Source of the DNA: a virus
IMG/VR virus record: IMGVR_UViG_3300050821_005480
Coordinates: 1-41,391 of that record
Reading direction: 5' to 3' (one strand)
DNA length: 41,391 nucleotides
The notes beneath the pieces are model-generated. The model saw only the letters and a program-made list of their open reading frames with translations. It was not told the origin of the DNA and did no database searches. Shown here piece after piece: positions 24,284-30,410 of the stretch (within the stretch, counting starts at the first letter, position 1; the number at the start of each line of letters is the position of its first letter). Both the position numbers and the translations under genes were made by a program.

Positions 24284-24553
24284 ATGAAATATAAAACTAT
24301 AAATTTTTCAGAATTCACGCATTCTGTTCATAAAACAAATCTACCAGAGACTAAGATATCCGGCGAATTTTTATCAGAATTGTTAGATTGTTATATACAA
24401 AGATGTGAGCACTGGGATTTTAGGGGTGAAAAATCGGACGATATTGTAAGAGATTTTTATAATAAACTTGATTGTCGTTTAACAGTAACATATGAAGATT
24501 TAATGGAAGATCATAAAAACAGACATTATTATAGGTATAAAAATGAACAATAA
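24284..24553 (+). CDS. Unknown protein, 89 residues
   Basis: I chose ATG at 24284, because upstream in-frame starts lie inside the tRNA-like gene. The product (MKYKTINFSEFTHSVHKTNL, ending HYYRYKNEQ) is acidic in the middle. The ribosome site is weak. Its end overlaps the AlpA-like gene by 11 nt. No family is recognised. Confidence 0.6.
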   Translation: MKYKTINFSEFTHSVHKTNLPETKISGEFLSELLDCYIQRCEHWDFRGEKSDDIVRDFYNKLDCRLTVTYEDLMEDHKNRHYYRYKNEQ

Positions 24554-24755
24554 AAACTACTCAGATCAATTCATAAAGCTATCAGACATATTGAATATGC
24601 TTTCTATTAGCAGAAAGACATGGTTTGAATGGATAAAGGACGGTCATGCGCCAGAACCTGTCAAATTTGGCCCTAAAACTTTCAGATGGCATGAGAAGGA
24701 TATTAAAGAATATATAAACAAGAATCATCATTTAGATGATAACAAGGAGTATTGA
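24543..24755 (+). CDS. AlpA-type helix-turn-helix regulator
   Basis: This 70-residue protein has the AlpA/excisionase pattern. FIKLSDILNMLSISRKTWFE is followed by WIKDGHAPEPVKFG and then FRWHEKDIKEYINK. These winged-helix proteins act as transcription regulators or recombination directionality factors. No integrase is visible here, so a regulatory role is more likely, possibly on the divergent promoter pair about 500 bp upstream. Confidence 0.8.
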   Translation: MNNKNYSDQFIKLSDILNMLSISRKTWFEWIKDGHAPEPVKFGPKTFRWHEKDIKEYINKNHHLDDNKEY

Positions 24756-24757
24756 GA

Positions 24758-24964
24758 ATGACAGAGTTTAAAATTAAATCAGAAAATTTAATAAATTTAT
24801 TTATTGTGTTCGATGAACTTTATCAATATTCAGAATATGAAGATGTTTCTTTATCAGCACAATCATTTTTAAAAGAATCTAAAATTGATATAACTTTAGA
24901 CGAACTTTTAAAATTGCATAAAAACAAATTGGAGAAAGATATACTTGATATGGAGAATTTTTAA
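24758..24964 (+). CDS. Unknown protein, 68 residues
   Basis: The ATG at 24758 has AAGGAG 8 nt upstream, overlapping the end of the previous gene. The product is an acidic helical protein (LINLFIVFDELYQYSEYEDV; LDELLKLHKNKLEKDIL). No family is recognised. Confidence 0.65.
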   Translation: MTEFKIKSENLINLFIVFDELYQYSEYEDVSLSAQSFLKESKIDITLDELLKLHKNKLEKDILDMENF

Positions 24965-25014
24965 TAGATTTTTCTATGGTAGCAGTAAAAATAAAATAAA
25001 AAAGGAGAACTAAA

Positions 25015-25671
25015 ATGAGTAATGACACAATCTTAATAATCGGAGAAAGTGGCAGCGGGAAGTCGACTTCTATCAAAAATCTTGATCCGCGTGAAACATT
25101 CATTGTAAATGTGATGGGTAAGTCTTTGCCATTTAAAGGTTACAAGAACATGTACACATCTTTAAATAAAGACACAAACCCTAATGGCAACTACTTCGCG
25201 ACGACAGACTATAGAGTTATTTCACGGTTAATTGATGTTGTGAATAAAAAAGAATCCATAAAGACTTTGATAATAGACGATTTTCAATATCTCATGTGCT
25301 CCGAGTTTATGGATAACGCTATGAATAAAGGGTTTGATAAGTTTTCAATGATGGCAAAAAACGTATGGGATTTAGTTAAAAAACTCGGCGAATGTCGGGA
25401 CGATTTAACATGTATTGTTATTTCACATTCTAACGAAGATAACGGTAAATCAAGATTCAAAACAATCGGTAAAATGTTAGATGAGAAGGTGGTTGTAGAG
25501 GGTTTGTTCACAATCGTATTCCACACCCACGTTTCGGATGGAAGATACCTTTTTGTTACTCAAAACGACGGATTCCATACAGCTAAAAGTCCGCAAGGTA
25601 TGTTCGAATATTCTCATATCAACAATGATCTTAAAGAAGTTCTTGAAAAAGTAAAAGAGTATTACCAATAA
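25015..25671 (+). CDS. RecA-fold ATPase, Sak4-like single-strand annealing protein
   Basis: This 218-residue protein has Walker A GESGSGKS at 10-17, Walker B TLIIDDF (Asp88-Asp89), a conserved ISHSNED sensor region near residue 140 and a late FVTQNDGFHTAKSPQGMF. The size and single RecA core fit the phage Sak4-type recombinases, which anneal single strands with help from SSB. A DUF669/SSB-like gene lies about 900 bp downstream. AAAAGGAGAACTAAA precedes the ATG. A generic AAA-type nucleotide-binding protein is the alternative. Confidence 0.75.
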   Translation: MSNDTILIIGESGSGKSTSIKNLDPRETFIVNVMGKSLPFKGYKNMYTSLNKDTNPNGNYFATTDYRVISRLIDVVNKKESIKTLIIDDFQYLMCSEFMDNAMNKGFDKFSMMAKNVWDLVKKLGECRDDLTCIVISHSNEDNGKSRFKTIGKMLDEKVVVEGLFTIVFHTHVSDGRYLFVTQNDGFHTAKSPQGMFEYSHINNDLKEVLEKVKEYYQ

Positions 25672-25725
25672 TTTAAAAAAAATTTAAAGTTATGATTTAA
25701 TATAAAAAAAGAAGGAATATTATAA

Positions 25726-25983
25726 ATGAAGATACCTAATCAAGAAGATTCTCTATATATTCAAATCGGTGGCGATCATTATAAAACAATGAAAATACAA
25801 CCCGTTGAATATATTCATTTAAATGGAATATCTTTTATAGAGGGTTGCGTAATTAAGTAGGTGAGTCGATGGAAAGAAAAGGGTGGTATAGAGGATATAA
25901 AAAAAGCAAGACATTTTTTAGATATTTTGATCGATATAGAAGAAAATTTACTGAAACAGGAGAAGAGTGATGATAAATATTGA
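25726..25983 (+). pseudogene. DUF3310 protein gene interrupted by an in-frame TAG
   Basis: AAGGAATATTATAA precedes the ATG. The reading is YIQIGGDHYKTMKIQPVEYI, HLNGISFIEGCVIK, then TAG (25858-25860), then VSRWKEKGGIEDIKKARHFL and DILIDIEENL to a TGA at 25981. Known DUF3310 proteins (phage SaV-like nucleotide-metabolism-associated proteins) have a Tyr at the TAG position (VIKYVTR). Without the stop the protein would be a full-length 85-residue member. It is either a nonsense mutation, a base-call error or a site of readthrough. Confidence 0.85.
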
Positions 25984-26056
25984 AATCATTAACATGATAG
26001 AAATTTTAGACTACGCATTACATCCATTAAAACACAATTTAACAACAGGAGAATAG
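25970..26056 (+). CDS. Possible 28-residue peptide
   Basis: GAGAAG lies before ATG 25970, which overlaps the end of the DUF3310 frame. The product reads MINIEIINMIEILDYALHPL with a short polar tail and ends in TAG 2 nt before the next gene. It may only serve translational coupling. Low support. Confidence 0.3.
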   Translation: MINIEIINMIEILDYALHPLKHNLTTGE

Positions 26057-26058
26057 AT

Positions 26059-26349
26059 ATGTCACATCAAATGCTTAATCGTAGATGTTTAATTAGGACT
26101 TACTCCGCAGGGGTTCATATCGGAGATGTTGTATTTGTAGATGGTATGGAAGTTCACCTTAAAAATGCACTTCGATTATGGAAATGGTCTGATGGTGGTT
26201 TATCTTTATCAGCAATAGCTAATAATGGAATTAAAAATGGACGTTTAAATTTTACAGGTGAAGTATATTTGACAAACGCAATAGAAATAATTCCAACAAC
26301 TGAAAAAGCAGAGGATACTTATGTCAAATTTATTGAAGACAAAAAGTGA
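26059..26349 (+). CDS. DUF6948 family protein
   Basis: This 96-residue protein has the family pattern [38 protein letters not shown] and [17 protein letters not shown]. These small phage proteins are common but of unknown function, and they often sit near small Gly-rich proteins, as here. CAGGAGAATAGAT precedes the ATG. Confidence 0.8.
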   Translation: MSHQMLNRRCLIRTYSAGVHIGDVVFVDGMEVHLKNALRLWKWSDGGLSLSAIANNGIKNGRLNFTGEVYLTNAIEIIPTTEKAEDTYVKFIEDKK

Positions 26350-26542
26350 TTGTACTAAAAGCAGACATCATGGTCATTATGGGGATGGGTCTGGGCATGG
26401 GTCTGGGCATGGGGATGGGCATGGGGATGGGCATGGGGATGGGTCTGGGGATGGGGATGGGTCTGGGGATGGGCATGGGCATGGGTCTGGTGATGGGCAT
26501 GGGCATGCGTCTGGTGATGGGCATGGGGATGGGCATGGGTAA
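26321..26542 (+). CDS. Gly-rich dipeptide-repeat protein (His/Asp/Ser-Gly)
   Basis: The ATG at 26321 lies inside the end of the DUF6948 gene, with AGAGGA 5 nt upstream. After a basic start ([20 protein letters not shown]) the remaining 53 residues alternate glycine with His, Asp or Ser ([18 protein letters not shown] and so on). Short phage proteins with alternating Gly and Tyr/Asp/Ser exist, which supports this frame over two others that are also open. The His/Asp content suggests metal binding. The role is unknown. Confidence 0.6.
   Translation: MSNLLKTKSDCTKSRHHGHYGDGSGHGSGHGDGHGDGHGDGSGDGDGSGDGHGHGSGDGHGHASGDGHGDGHG
26381..26539 (+). repeat. Hexanucleotide repeat with a long run of GGG tracts
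   Basis: About 26 units of NNNGGG (GATGGG, CATGGG or TCTGGG) run without a break, with only GGT twice and GCG once interrupting the GGG triplets. GGG tracts spaced by 3 nt are an ideal G-quadruplex pattern on the coding strand and in the mRNA. It contrasts sharply with the AT-rich surroundings. Confidence 0.9.
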
Positions 26543-26593
26543 TATTAAAAAAATAAAAATTTAATAATTTCATAAACTAATAGGAGAATAGAT

Positions 26594-27085
26594 ATGCCAA
26601 TCAATTGGTCTTTCAATACACAAGAAGAAGCAAATGCAGCACTTCCCCAGAACAATCTAGAAGAAGGCAGATACTGGGGCACTGTTACAAAAGCAGAAAT
26701 TATCATTGGTGGTCGTCCTAAGACGGATGGAACTTACACTAAAGATTTTCTCAAACTGAATATAAAAGTCGAATTAAATCCCGGTGTTGCTTTTGCAGAT
26801 GCTTCTTTGTTTGATTCTGAGCATTTCTTTCACATGAGAAAACATTTCTGGGAATCTGCTAATGAAGAGCATCAGATTAGAAATACAGACGAAAGAGTAT
26901 ATATAGGAAGAAGAGTACAATTCGATGCGAAAGTAGAATCTTACACGGCGAATAATGGGCAAGAAAAGAAAAAACTTGTAATTGTTGATTTTATTGGGAA
27001 TTCTAAAAAACAAGAAGCGTCAATTGAGACAGGTGAACCTAAAATTGATGCAGCCCCATTTATTGAGGATGAAATACCATTCTAA
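26594..27085 (+). CDS. DUF669 / SSB-like single-strand DNA-binding protein
   Basis: This 163-residue protein contains an OB-like region (YWGTVTKAEIIIGG; DFLKLNIKVEL; VYIGRRVQFDAKVESYT; KKKLVIVDFIG). It ends AAPFIEDEIPF, an acidic tip ending in Pro-Phe just like bacterial SSB, where it binds partner proteins. DUF669 proteins occur with phage recombinases. Together with the Sak4-like ATPase it would make a strand-annealing pair. AGGAGAATAGAT precedes the ATG. Confidence 0.8.
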   Translation: MPINWSFNTQEEANAALPQNNLEEGRYWGTVTKAEIIIGGRPKTDGTYTKDFLKLNIKVELNPGVAFADASLFDSEHFFHMRKHFWESANEEHQIRNTDERVYIGRRVQFDAKVESYTANNGQEKKKLVIVDFIGNSKKQEASIETGEPKIDAAPFIEDEIPF

Positions 27086-27092
27086 TCAACCA

Positions 27093-27179
27093 GGGGTGAT
27101 ATCCAAGCGGTCAACGAAAGCTGACTGTAAATCAGCGGTCTTAACGGCTTCGTAGGTTCGAATCCTTCTCGCCCCACCA
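27093..27179 (+). tRNA. tRNA-Tyr (GUA)
   Basis: This 87-nt class II tRNA has acceptor GGGGTGA/TCGCCCC and anticodon stem GCTGA/TCAGC around CTGTAAA (anticodon GTA). It also has a variable arm, T arm GTAGG-TTCGAAT-CCTTC, A73 and encoded CCA. It begins 7 nt after the SSB-like gene. The canonical anticodon means it cannot read the amber codon in the upstream DUF3310 gene. Confidence 0.95.
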
Positions 27180-27201
27180 ATAGATAATAAGGAATAAATA
27201 T

Positions 27202-27369
27202 ATGAACTCTTGTAATTATTATAATAGCTCTAATATAGCAAAATGCTGCGCGCTTATTCATAATGGAGACCATGAATTTAAAGCAAAATTTTGTAAATTT
27301 TGTGGTAAAAAATTGGTTTATATGTCTGAATCAGACTATCGGGAAAAAGAAAAAAATAAAAGATATTAA
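27202..27369 (+). CDS. Small zinc-ribbon-like protein, 55 residues
   Basis: AAGGAATAAATAT precedes the ATG. The product contains KCCALIHNGDHEFKAKFCKF and CGKK, with FCKFCGKK forming a typical C-terminal zinc knuckle. It may be the front part of a longer gene whose second part is out of frame downstream. The role is unknown. Confidence 0.65.
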   Translation: MNSCNYYNSSNIAKCCALIHNGDHEFKAKFCKFCGKKLVYMSESDYREKEKNKRY

Positions 27370-27506
27370 GCCAGACACCAGAATACAAGTATTTTACAAA
27401 AAATTATTATCTACTGAATCCTGTAAATTCGATTCTGAGGATTACAGAGATATACTAATTCTGCCCATACTGCGGGGGTAATATAGTTGATGTTAAGGAA
27501 AAATAG
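27370..27506 (+). pseudogene. Frameshifted remnant of a Cys-rich mini-protein
   Basis: The frame open before 27459 encodes STESCKFDSEDYRDIL. The next frame over encodes FCPYCGGNIVDVKEK to a TAG at 27504-27506. The FCPYCGG ending is nearly the same as that of the intact protein at 28739 (FKFCPYCGGHIVEV). No start codon with a ribosome site serves either piece, so this looks like a decayed copy. Indel errors in the assembly are the other explanation. Confidence 0.55.
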
Positions 27507-27509
27507 ATT

Positions 27510-27665
27510 ATGAACGAATGTGCTTGGGTTTTTTATGAAGGAGACTACCGAACGGACTGCGGTTTTAATTGGTACGTCGATTGTATTTATGAGGACAATC
27601 CTCGAAATTTTATAAAATGTCCTGCGTGTGATAAACGGATAAAATGGAGTGAAAATGAAAACTAA
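27510..27665 (+). CDS. Small Cys-rich protein, 51 residues
   Basis: AAGGAAAAATAGATT precedes the ATG. The product has four to five cysteines, with CPACDKR as the clear zinc knuckle near the end (MNECAWVFYEGDYRTDCGFN at the start). It overlaps the DUF551 gene by 11 nt. The role is unknown. Confidence 0.65.
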   Translation: MNECAWVFYEGDYRTDCGFNWYVDCIYEDNPRNFIKCPACDKRIKWSENEN

Positions 27666-27698
27666 ATGGTTACCGATTGAAACTGCGCCGAAGGATGG
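27654..27698 (+). repeat. 45-bp direct repeat, copy 1 (start of DUF551 gene)
   Basis: These 45 bases, covering the start codon and first codons, are identical to 29193-29237. This indicates recent duplication or gene conversion between two DUF551 genes. Confidence 0.9.
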
Positions 27699-27852
27699 TA
27701 CTAGAATTATTTTAAAATTTACTGAGGGTGTAGATATAGGTAGTTATATAAAAATTGATATTTTGTATGCAACCGCTTTTGGTTGGATGTCTTCAGAAAA
27801 ATATAAATCTGAACCAACACATTGGCTACCTATTCCAAAATTTGAAGAGTAA
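27655..27852 (+). CDS. DUF551 family protein (paralogue 1)
   Basis: GGAGTGAAA precedes ATG 27655, and an upstream GTG at 27649 would overlap that site. This 65-residue protein shows WLPIETAPKDGTRIIL near the start and PTHWLPIPKF at the end, the DUF551 hallmarks. Function is unknown. Such genes are common among phage small-gene clusters. A second copy starts at 29194, and a diverged one lies at 28512. Confidence 0.8.
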   Translation: MKTKWLPIETAPKDGTRIILKFTEGVDIGSYIKIDILYATAFGWMSSEKYKSEPTHWLPIPKFEE

Positions 27853-27860
27853 TCATTAAA

Positions 27861-28349
27861 ATGAAACTAACGCTATTCAACATCAAACAAGAATATCTCA
27901 ATCTAGTATCAGAAATTGAAGATAACTATGGAGAGGTTACTGATGAACAAGCTCAACAGTTGCAAATAAATCAACATGATTTGAAAGAGAAGATACAGAA
28001 TTATGATGAAATAATCTCTGCAAAAGAGAGCTTCAATCATAGAATTGATGAAGAGATAGATGAACTTAAGCGTAAGAAATATACCAATCAACAAGTAATA
28101 AATAGGCTCAAGTCAAACATGGTAGATTCTATTAAAGTATTCGGAACTGTGGATACGGGCACCTATAAGTTTACTGTAAGAAAATCAGTATTAGTTGATG
28201 TTTTCGATAAAAATTCTATCCCAGATAGATATCAAAAAATAGAAACAGTTAAAACTCCAGATAAACTATCTATTAAAAAAGCAATACAAAATGGCGAATT
28301 AGTTTCAGGATGTGAACTTGTTGAAAATTACCATTTAAAGAAGGATTAG
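27861..28349 (+). CDS. Siphovirus Gp157-like protein
   Basis: This 162-residue protein begins with a coiled-coil half (residues 1-90, with EIDELKRKKYTNQQVINRLK). A C-terminal half follows: TGTYKFTVRKSVLVDV, IPDRYQKIETVKTPDK and IKKAIQNGELVSGCELVEN. That is the Gp157 family pattern. These proteins are linked to phage resistance or host take-over in Streptococcus phages and sit near replication and recombination genes. It ends in TAG. Confidence 0.8.
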   Translation: MKLTLFNIKQEYLNLVSEIEDNYGEVTDEQAQQLQINQHDLKEKIQNYDEIISAKESFNHRIDEEIDELKRKKYTNQQVINRLKSNMVDSIKVFGTVDTGTYKFTVRKSVLVDVFDKNSIPDRYQKIETVKTPDKLSIKKAIQNGELVSGCELVENYHLKKD

Positions 28350-28360
28350 AGGAGAAAAAA

Positions 28361-28504
28361 ATGATCTGGATTGATCGAAACTTACATGAAGTAACAGACG
28401 AAGGCTTGTTAATAACAGACTATGGTTATATGCCTGAAGTTTATTCAACGGAAGAATGGGAGAATCAATATTCACTTCCGGCGGCCGCATTTAGAAATGA
28501 TTAG
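28361..28504 (+). CDS. Unknown protein, 47 residues
   Basis: AGAGGAGAAAAAA directly precedes the ATG, a strong ribosome site. The product is short and acidic (MIWIDRNLHEVTDEGLLITD). No family is recognised. Confidence 0.6.
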   Translation: MIWIDRNLHEVTDEGLLITDYGYMPEVYSTEEWENQYSLPAAAFRND

Positions 28505-28511
28505 GTGATAT

Positions 28512-28724
28512 ATGACTAAGTGGAATCACATTTCAAATAAAAAACCAGAAGAAGATCAAGAAGTTATATTGATTGCTGATCCTGAATATGAAGATGTTGA
28601 TGTATGGTGCGGAGTATATAGAGGAGAAAAATTTTATGTATGCAGATTTAACGGGGAGCCAGAACAGGAATTGCAATCAAAAATTATTTGCTGGATTCCG
28701 CTTCCTGAATCACCATTTAATTAA
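28512..28724 (+). CDS. DUF551-like protein (diverged paralogue)
   Basis: This 70-residue protein begins KWNHISNKKPEEDQEVIL and ends IICWIPLPESPF, matching the DUF551 pattern with less identity than the other two copies. TAGGTGATAT precedes the ATG. Function is unknown. Confidence 0.65.
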   Translation: MTKWNHISNKKPEEDQEVILIADPEYEDVDVWCGVYRGEKFYVCRFNGEPEQELQSKIICWIPLPESPFN

Positions 28725-28738
28725 AAAATAAAATTATT

Positions 28739-28909
28739 ATGAAAAATAAAGAAAATAATTCTCCGTGTTTGTGGTCAAAATATGGAGATGATTTTTATTC
28801 AACTTCATGCGAACAATCACATGTTTTTTTTGATGGTAATTGTGAACAGAACATTTTCAAATTCTGCCCATATTGCGGCGGTCATATAGTTGAGGTTAAT
28901 GATGAATAA
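28739..28909 (+). CDS. Small zinc-ribbon-like protein, 56 residues
   Basis: The intact protein ends FKFCPYCGGHIVEVNDE with further cysteines at PCLW and TSCEQ, suggesting a zinc site. It is the full-length relative of the remnant at 27370. The ribosome site is weak (AT-rich leader). Its end overlaps the alpha-CTD-like gene start. Confidence 0.65.
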   Translation: MKNKENNSPCLWSKYGDDFYSTSCEQSHVFFDGNCEQNIFKFCPYCGGHIVEVNDE

Positions 28910-29204
28910 TGAAGAAATTTTACAAAATGCTTTTAATATTATAATGAGCTTTGAAAAAAGATTAATAAAATTAGAAAGTGGAATTTATGAAAATATTTTA
29001 TATAAACACACAGACTCTTTACAATTATCAGTTAGGGCACAAAATTGTTTAAAATTATTAAATATTAAAACCATCGGCAATCTTATAGAAAAATCATATT
29101 CTGAATTATATGATATTCCAAATCTTGGGAAAACATCTATCAAAGAAATAGAAAAATCTCTCGGAAAACTAAATTTAAAACTTAGGAAAGACAATGAAAA
29201 CTAA
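28902..29204 (+). CDS. RNA polymerase alpha-subunit C-terminal-domain-like protein
   Basis: I chose ATG 28902 (100 residues) for its GAGG 6 nt upstream. Residues 37-94 follow the bacterial alpha-CTD closely. LQLSVRAQNCLKLLNIKTIG corresponds to E. coli LTVRSANCLK...IHYIGDL, and IPNLGKTSIKEIEKSL to TPNLGKKSLTEIKDVL. The DNA-contact residues Arg45, Asn48, Cys49, Gly76, Ser79 and Glu82 are kept, and Lys298 of E. coli is Thr here. The first 35 residues form an unrelated helix. It probably binds UP-element DNA or activators and so redirects or blocks host transcription. Confidence 0.8.
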   Translation: MNNEEILQNAFNIIMSFEKRLIKLESGIYENILYKHTDSLQLSVRAQNCLKLLNIKTIGNLIEKSYSELYDIPNLGKTSIKEIEKSLGKLNLKLRKDNEN

Positions 29205-29237
29205 ATGGTTACCGATTGAAACTGCGCCGAAGGATGG
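29193..29237 (+). repeat. 45-bp direct repeat, copy 2 (start of second DUF551 gene)
   Basis: This is identical to 27654-27698. Beyond it the two genes diverge quickly. Confidence 0.9.
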
Positions 29238-29496
29238 GACTGAAATTGTTTTAATATCAAAAACTTCCGACTCGCACTTAGTAGACTTATCTGCGAAATA
29301 TTTTTTTCACGAATCCTTCATCGGAAGCTTTAGCTTTCATAGTAAAGAATGGATTGATCTGATTGGGCATATCCCAGAAGATAAACCAACGCACTGGATG
29401 CATATCCCAGAATTTGAAGACACAGAAGATGAAAAAAGTTCAGAAGAAGTCATAAAAAAATTTGTAGATGCGTATCATTCTCTTTTAGGATTTTAA
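29194..29496 (+). CDS. DUF551 family protein (paralogue 2)
   Basis: This 100-residue protein shares its first 15 codons with the gene at 27655. It then differs, carrying a longer middle and an acidic C-terminal extension after PTHWMHIPEF. It overlaps the alpha-CTD-like gene by 11 nt (AGGAAAGACA before the ATG). Function is unknown. Confidence 0.8.
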   Translation: MKTKWLPIETAPKDGTEIVLISKTSDSHLVDLSAKYFFHESFIGSFSFHSKEWIDLIGHIPEDKPTHWMHIPEFEDTEDEKSSEEVIKKFVDAYHSLLGF

Positions 29497-29497
29497 A

Positions 29498-29665
29498 ATG
29501 AAAAATAAACATCCACCAATTCCACCGCCGCTTAGAGATGATCCATGTCATAGCAAACATGACAAAACATTTGGGTTTGTTTTAATGACATTGGTAATTT
29601 TAATACCTATTCTAACATTTGTAGGGATTGCTATTATTTCTATATTTCCTTGTATTATAAATTAA
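29498..29665 (+). CDS. Small single-helix membrane protein
   Basis: This 55-residue ORF starts 1 nt after the previous stop. The polar Pro-rich N-terminus (KHPPIPPPLRDD) is followed by one strong membrane segment (FVLMTLVILIPILTFVGIAI) to the end. It lies upstream of the lysis genes and could be a lysis accessory. No spanin motif is present. Confidence 0.6.
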   Translation: MKNKHPPIPPPLRDDPCHSKHDKTFGFVLMTLVILIPILTFVGIAIISIFPCIIN

Positions 29666-29683
29666 AAAAATTTATATCATTAT

Positions 29684-30403
29684 ATGAAAATTAAAACTGT
29701 TGTAGAAGAATGGAGAGATGTTCTGGGGTTTGAGGGATATTATAAAGTATCAAATTTTGGAAAAGTTGCATCTTGTGATAGACAAAAAGAGAAAGGGGGA
29801 AGAAAAAGAAATGGAAGGATTCTTAAAACATGGTTAAGCAACGGTCAAGAATGTATTAAATTTTGTGTTTTTGGAGAAATAAAAAGTTTTTTGGTTTCTA
29901 GACTCGTCGCAGAAGCATTTATAAAATCCTTAAAAGAAGGAGAAATGGTTCTTCATTTAGATATGATAAAAAACAATAATAGATTTGATAACCTTGTTAT
30001 TAAAAATAACATGTCTGAAGTAATGCCTGTTGTAAATTCATTTATATGCGACGGTTCAGAAATAATAGAAAGAAAAAATATGACCTCAGAAAAGGCTAGA
30101 GAATATTTATATTATAAAGATGGAGATTTATTTTTTAAAAAAAAGACAGCAATTACAATAAATATAGGAGATAAAGCTGGATTTATGGGGGATGGTCATT
30201 GGCGTATTTATCTTTGTGGACATTCATATATGAGAAATCAGATAATATATTTAATAATGACCGGTAAATTTAGTGATTTTGTTTTGACAAAAAATGGAAA
30301 TAATCTTGATGGTAGAATAGAAAATCTATATGGATTAAGCGCAAGTGAATATGCAATACAACAAAATCGTATAAACAATATTATTAACCACACAATTTTA
30401 TGA
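29684..30403 (+). CDS. NUMOD4/HNH homing-endonuclease-like protein, double module
   Basis: This is a 239-residue protein. Residues 8-30 (EEWRDVLGFEGYYKVSNFGK) are NUMOD4. MVLHLDMIKNNNRFDNL near residue 90-105 is an HNH core. A second HNH-type module follows from about residue 140 (YYKDGDLFFKKK, GHWRIYLCGHSYMRNQIIYL), but its core reads DFVLTKNGNNLDGRIENLYG with the expected His missing. It is probably a mobile nuclease sitting just before the endolysin gene. The second module is likely a DNA-binding relic. Confidence 0.75.
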   Translation: MKIKTVVEEWRDVLGFEGYYKVSNFGKVASCDRQKEKGGRKRNGRILKTWLSNGQECIKFCVFGEIKSFLVSRLVAEAFIKSLKEGEMVLHLDMIKNNNRFDNLVIKNNMSEVMPVVNSFICDGSEIIERKNMTSEKAREYLYYKDGDLFFKKKTAITINIGDKAGFMGDGHWRIYLCGHSYMRNQIIYLIMTGKFSDFVLTKNGNNLDGRIENLYGLSASEYAIQQNRINNIINHTIL

Positions 30404-30410
30404 GATATTT

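Noticed and set aside
19913-24755. Lysogeny module suggested by two excisionase-like HTH proteins
   Set aside because: No integrase, recombinase, attachment site or CI-like repressor is visible anywhere in the complete genome, so the HTH proteins are better read as regulators.
25858-25860. Genome-wide amber recoding
   Set aside because: TAG ends several otherwise normal genes (for example at 17285, 18095, 18348, 28347 and 30945), and no CUA-anticodon tRNA is seen.
26381-26539. CRISPR array
   Set aside because: The repeats are 6-bp units without spacers; no other regularly spaced repeats were seen in the window.
26346-26564. Met/Leu-Gly repeat frame (GTG start) over the hexanucleotide repeat
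   Set aside because: The frame is open only because the repeat unit lacks stops. It has a weaker start (GTGA overlap, no separate ribosome site) than the His/Asp/Ser-Gly frame, which has AGAGGA 5 nt before an ATG and ends right at the repeat end.
26355-26573. Minus-strand Pro/His repeat frames over the same tract
   Set aside because: They run against the operon, have no ribosome site and are the mirror of the repeat.
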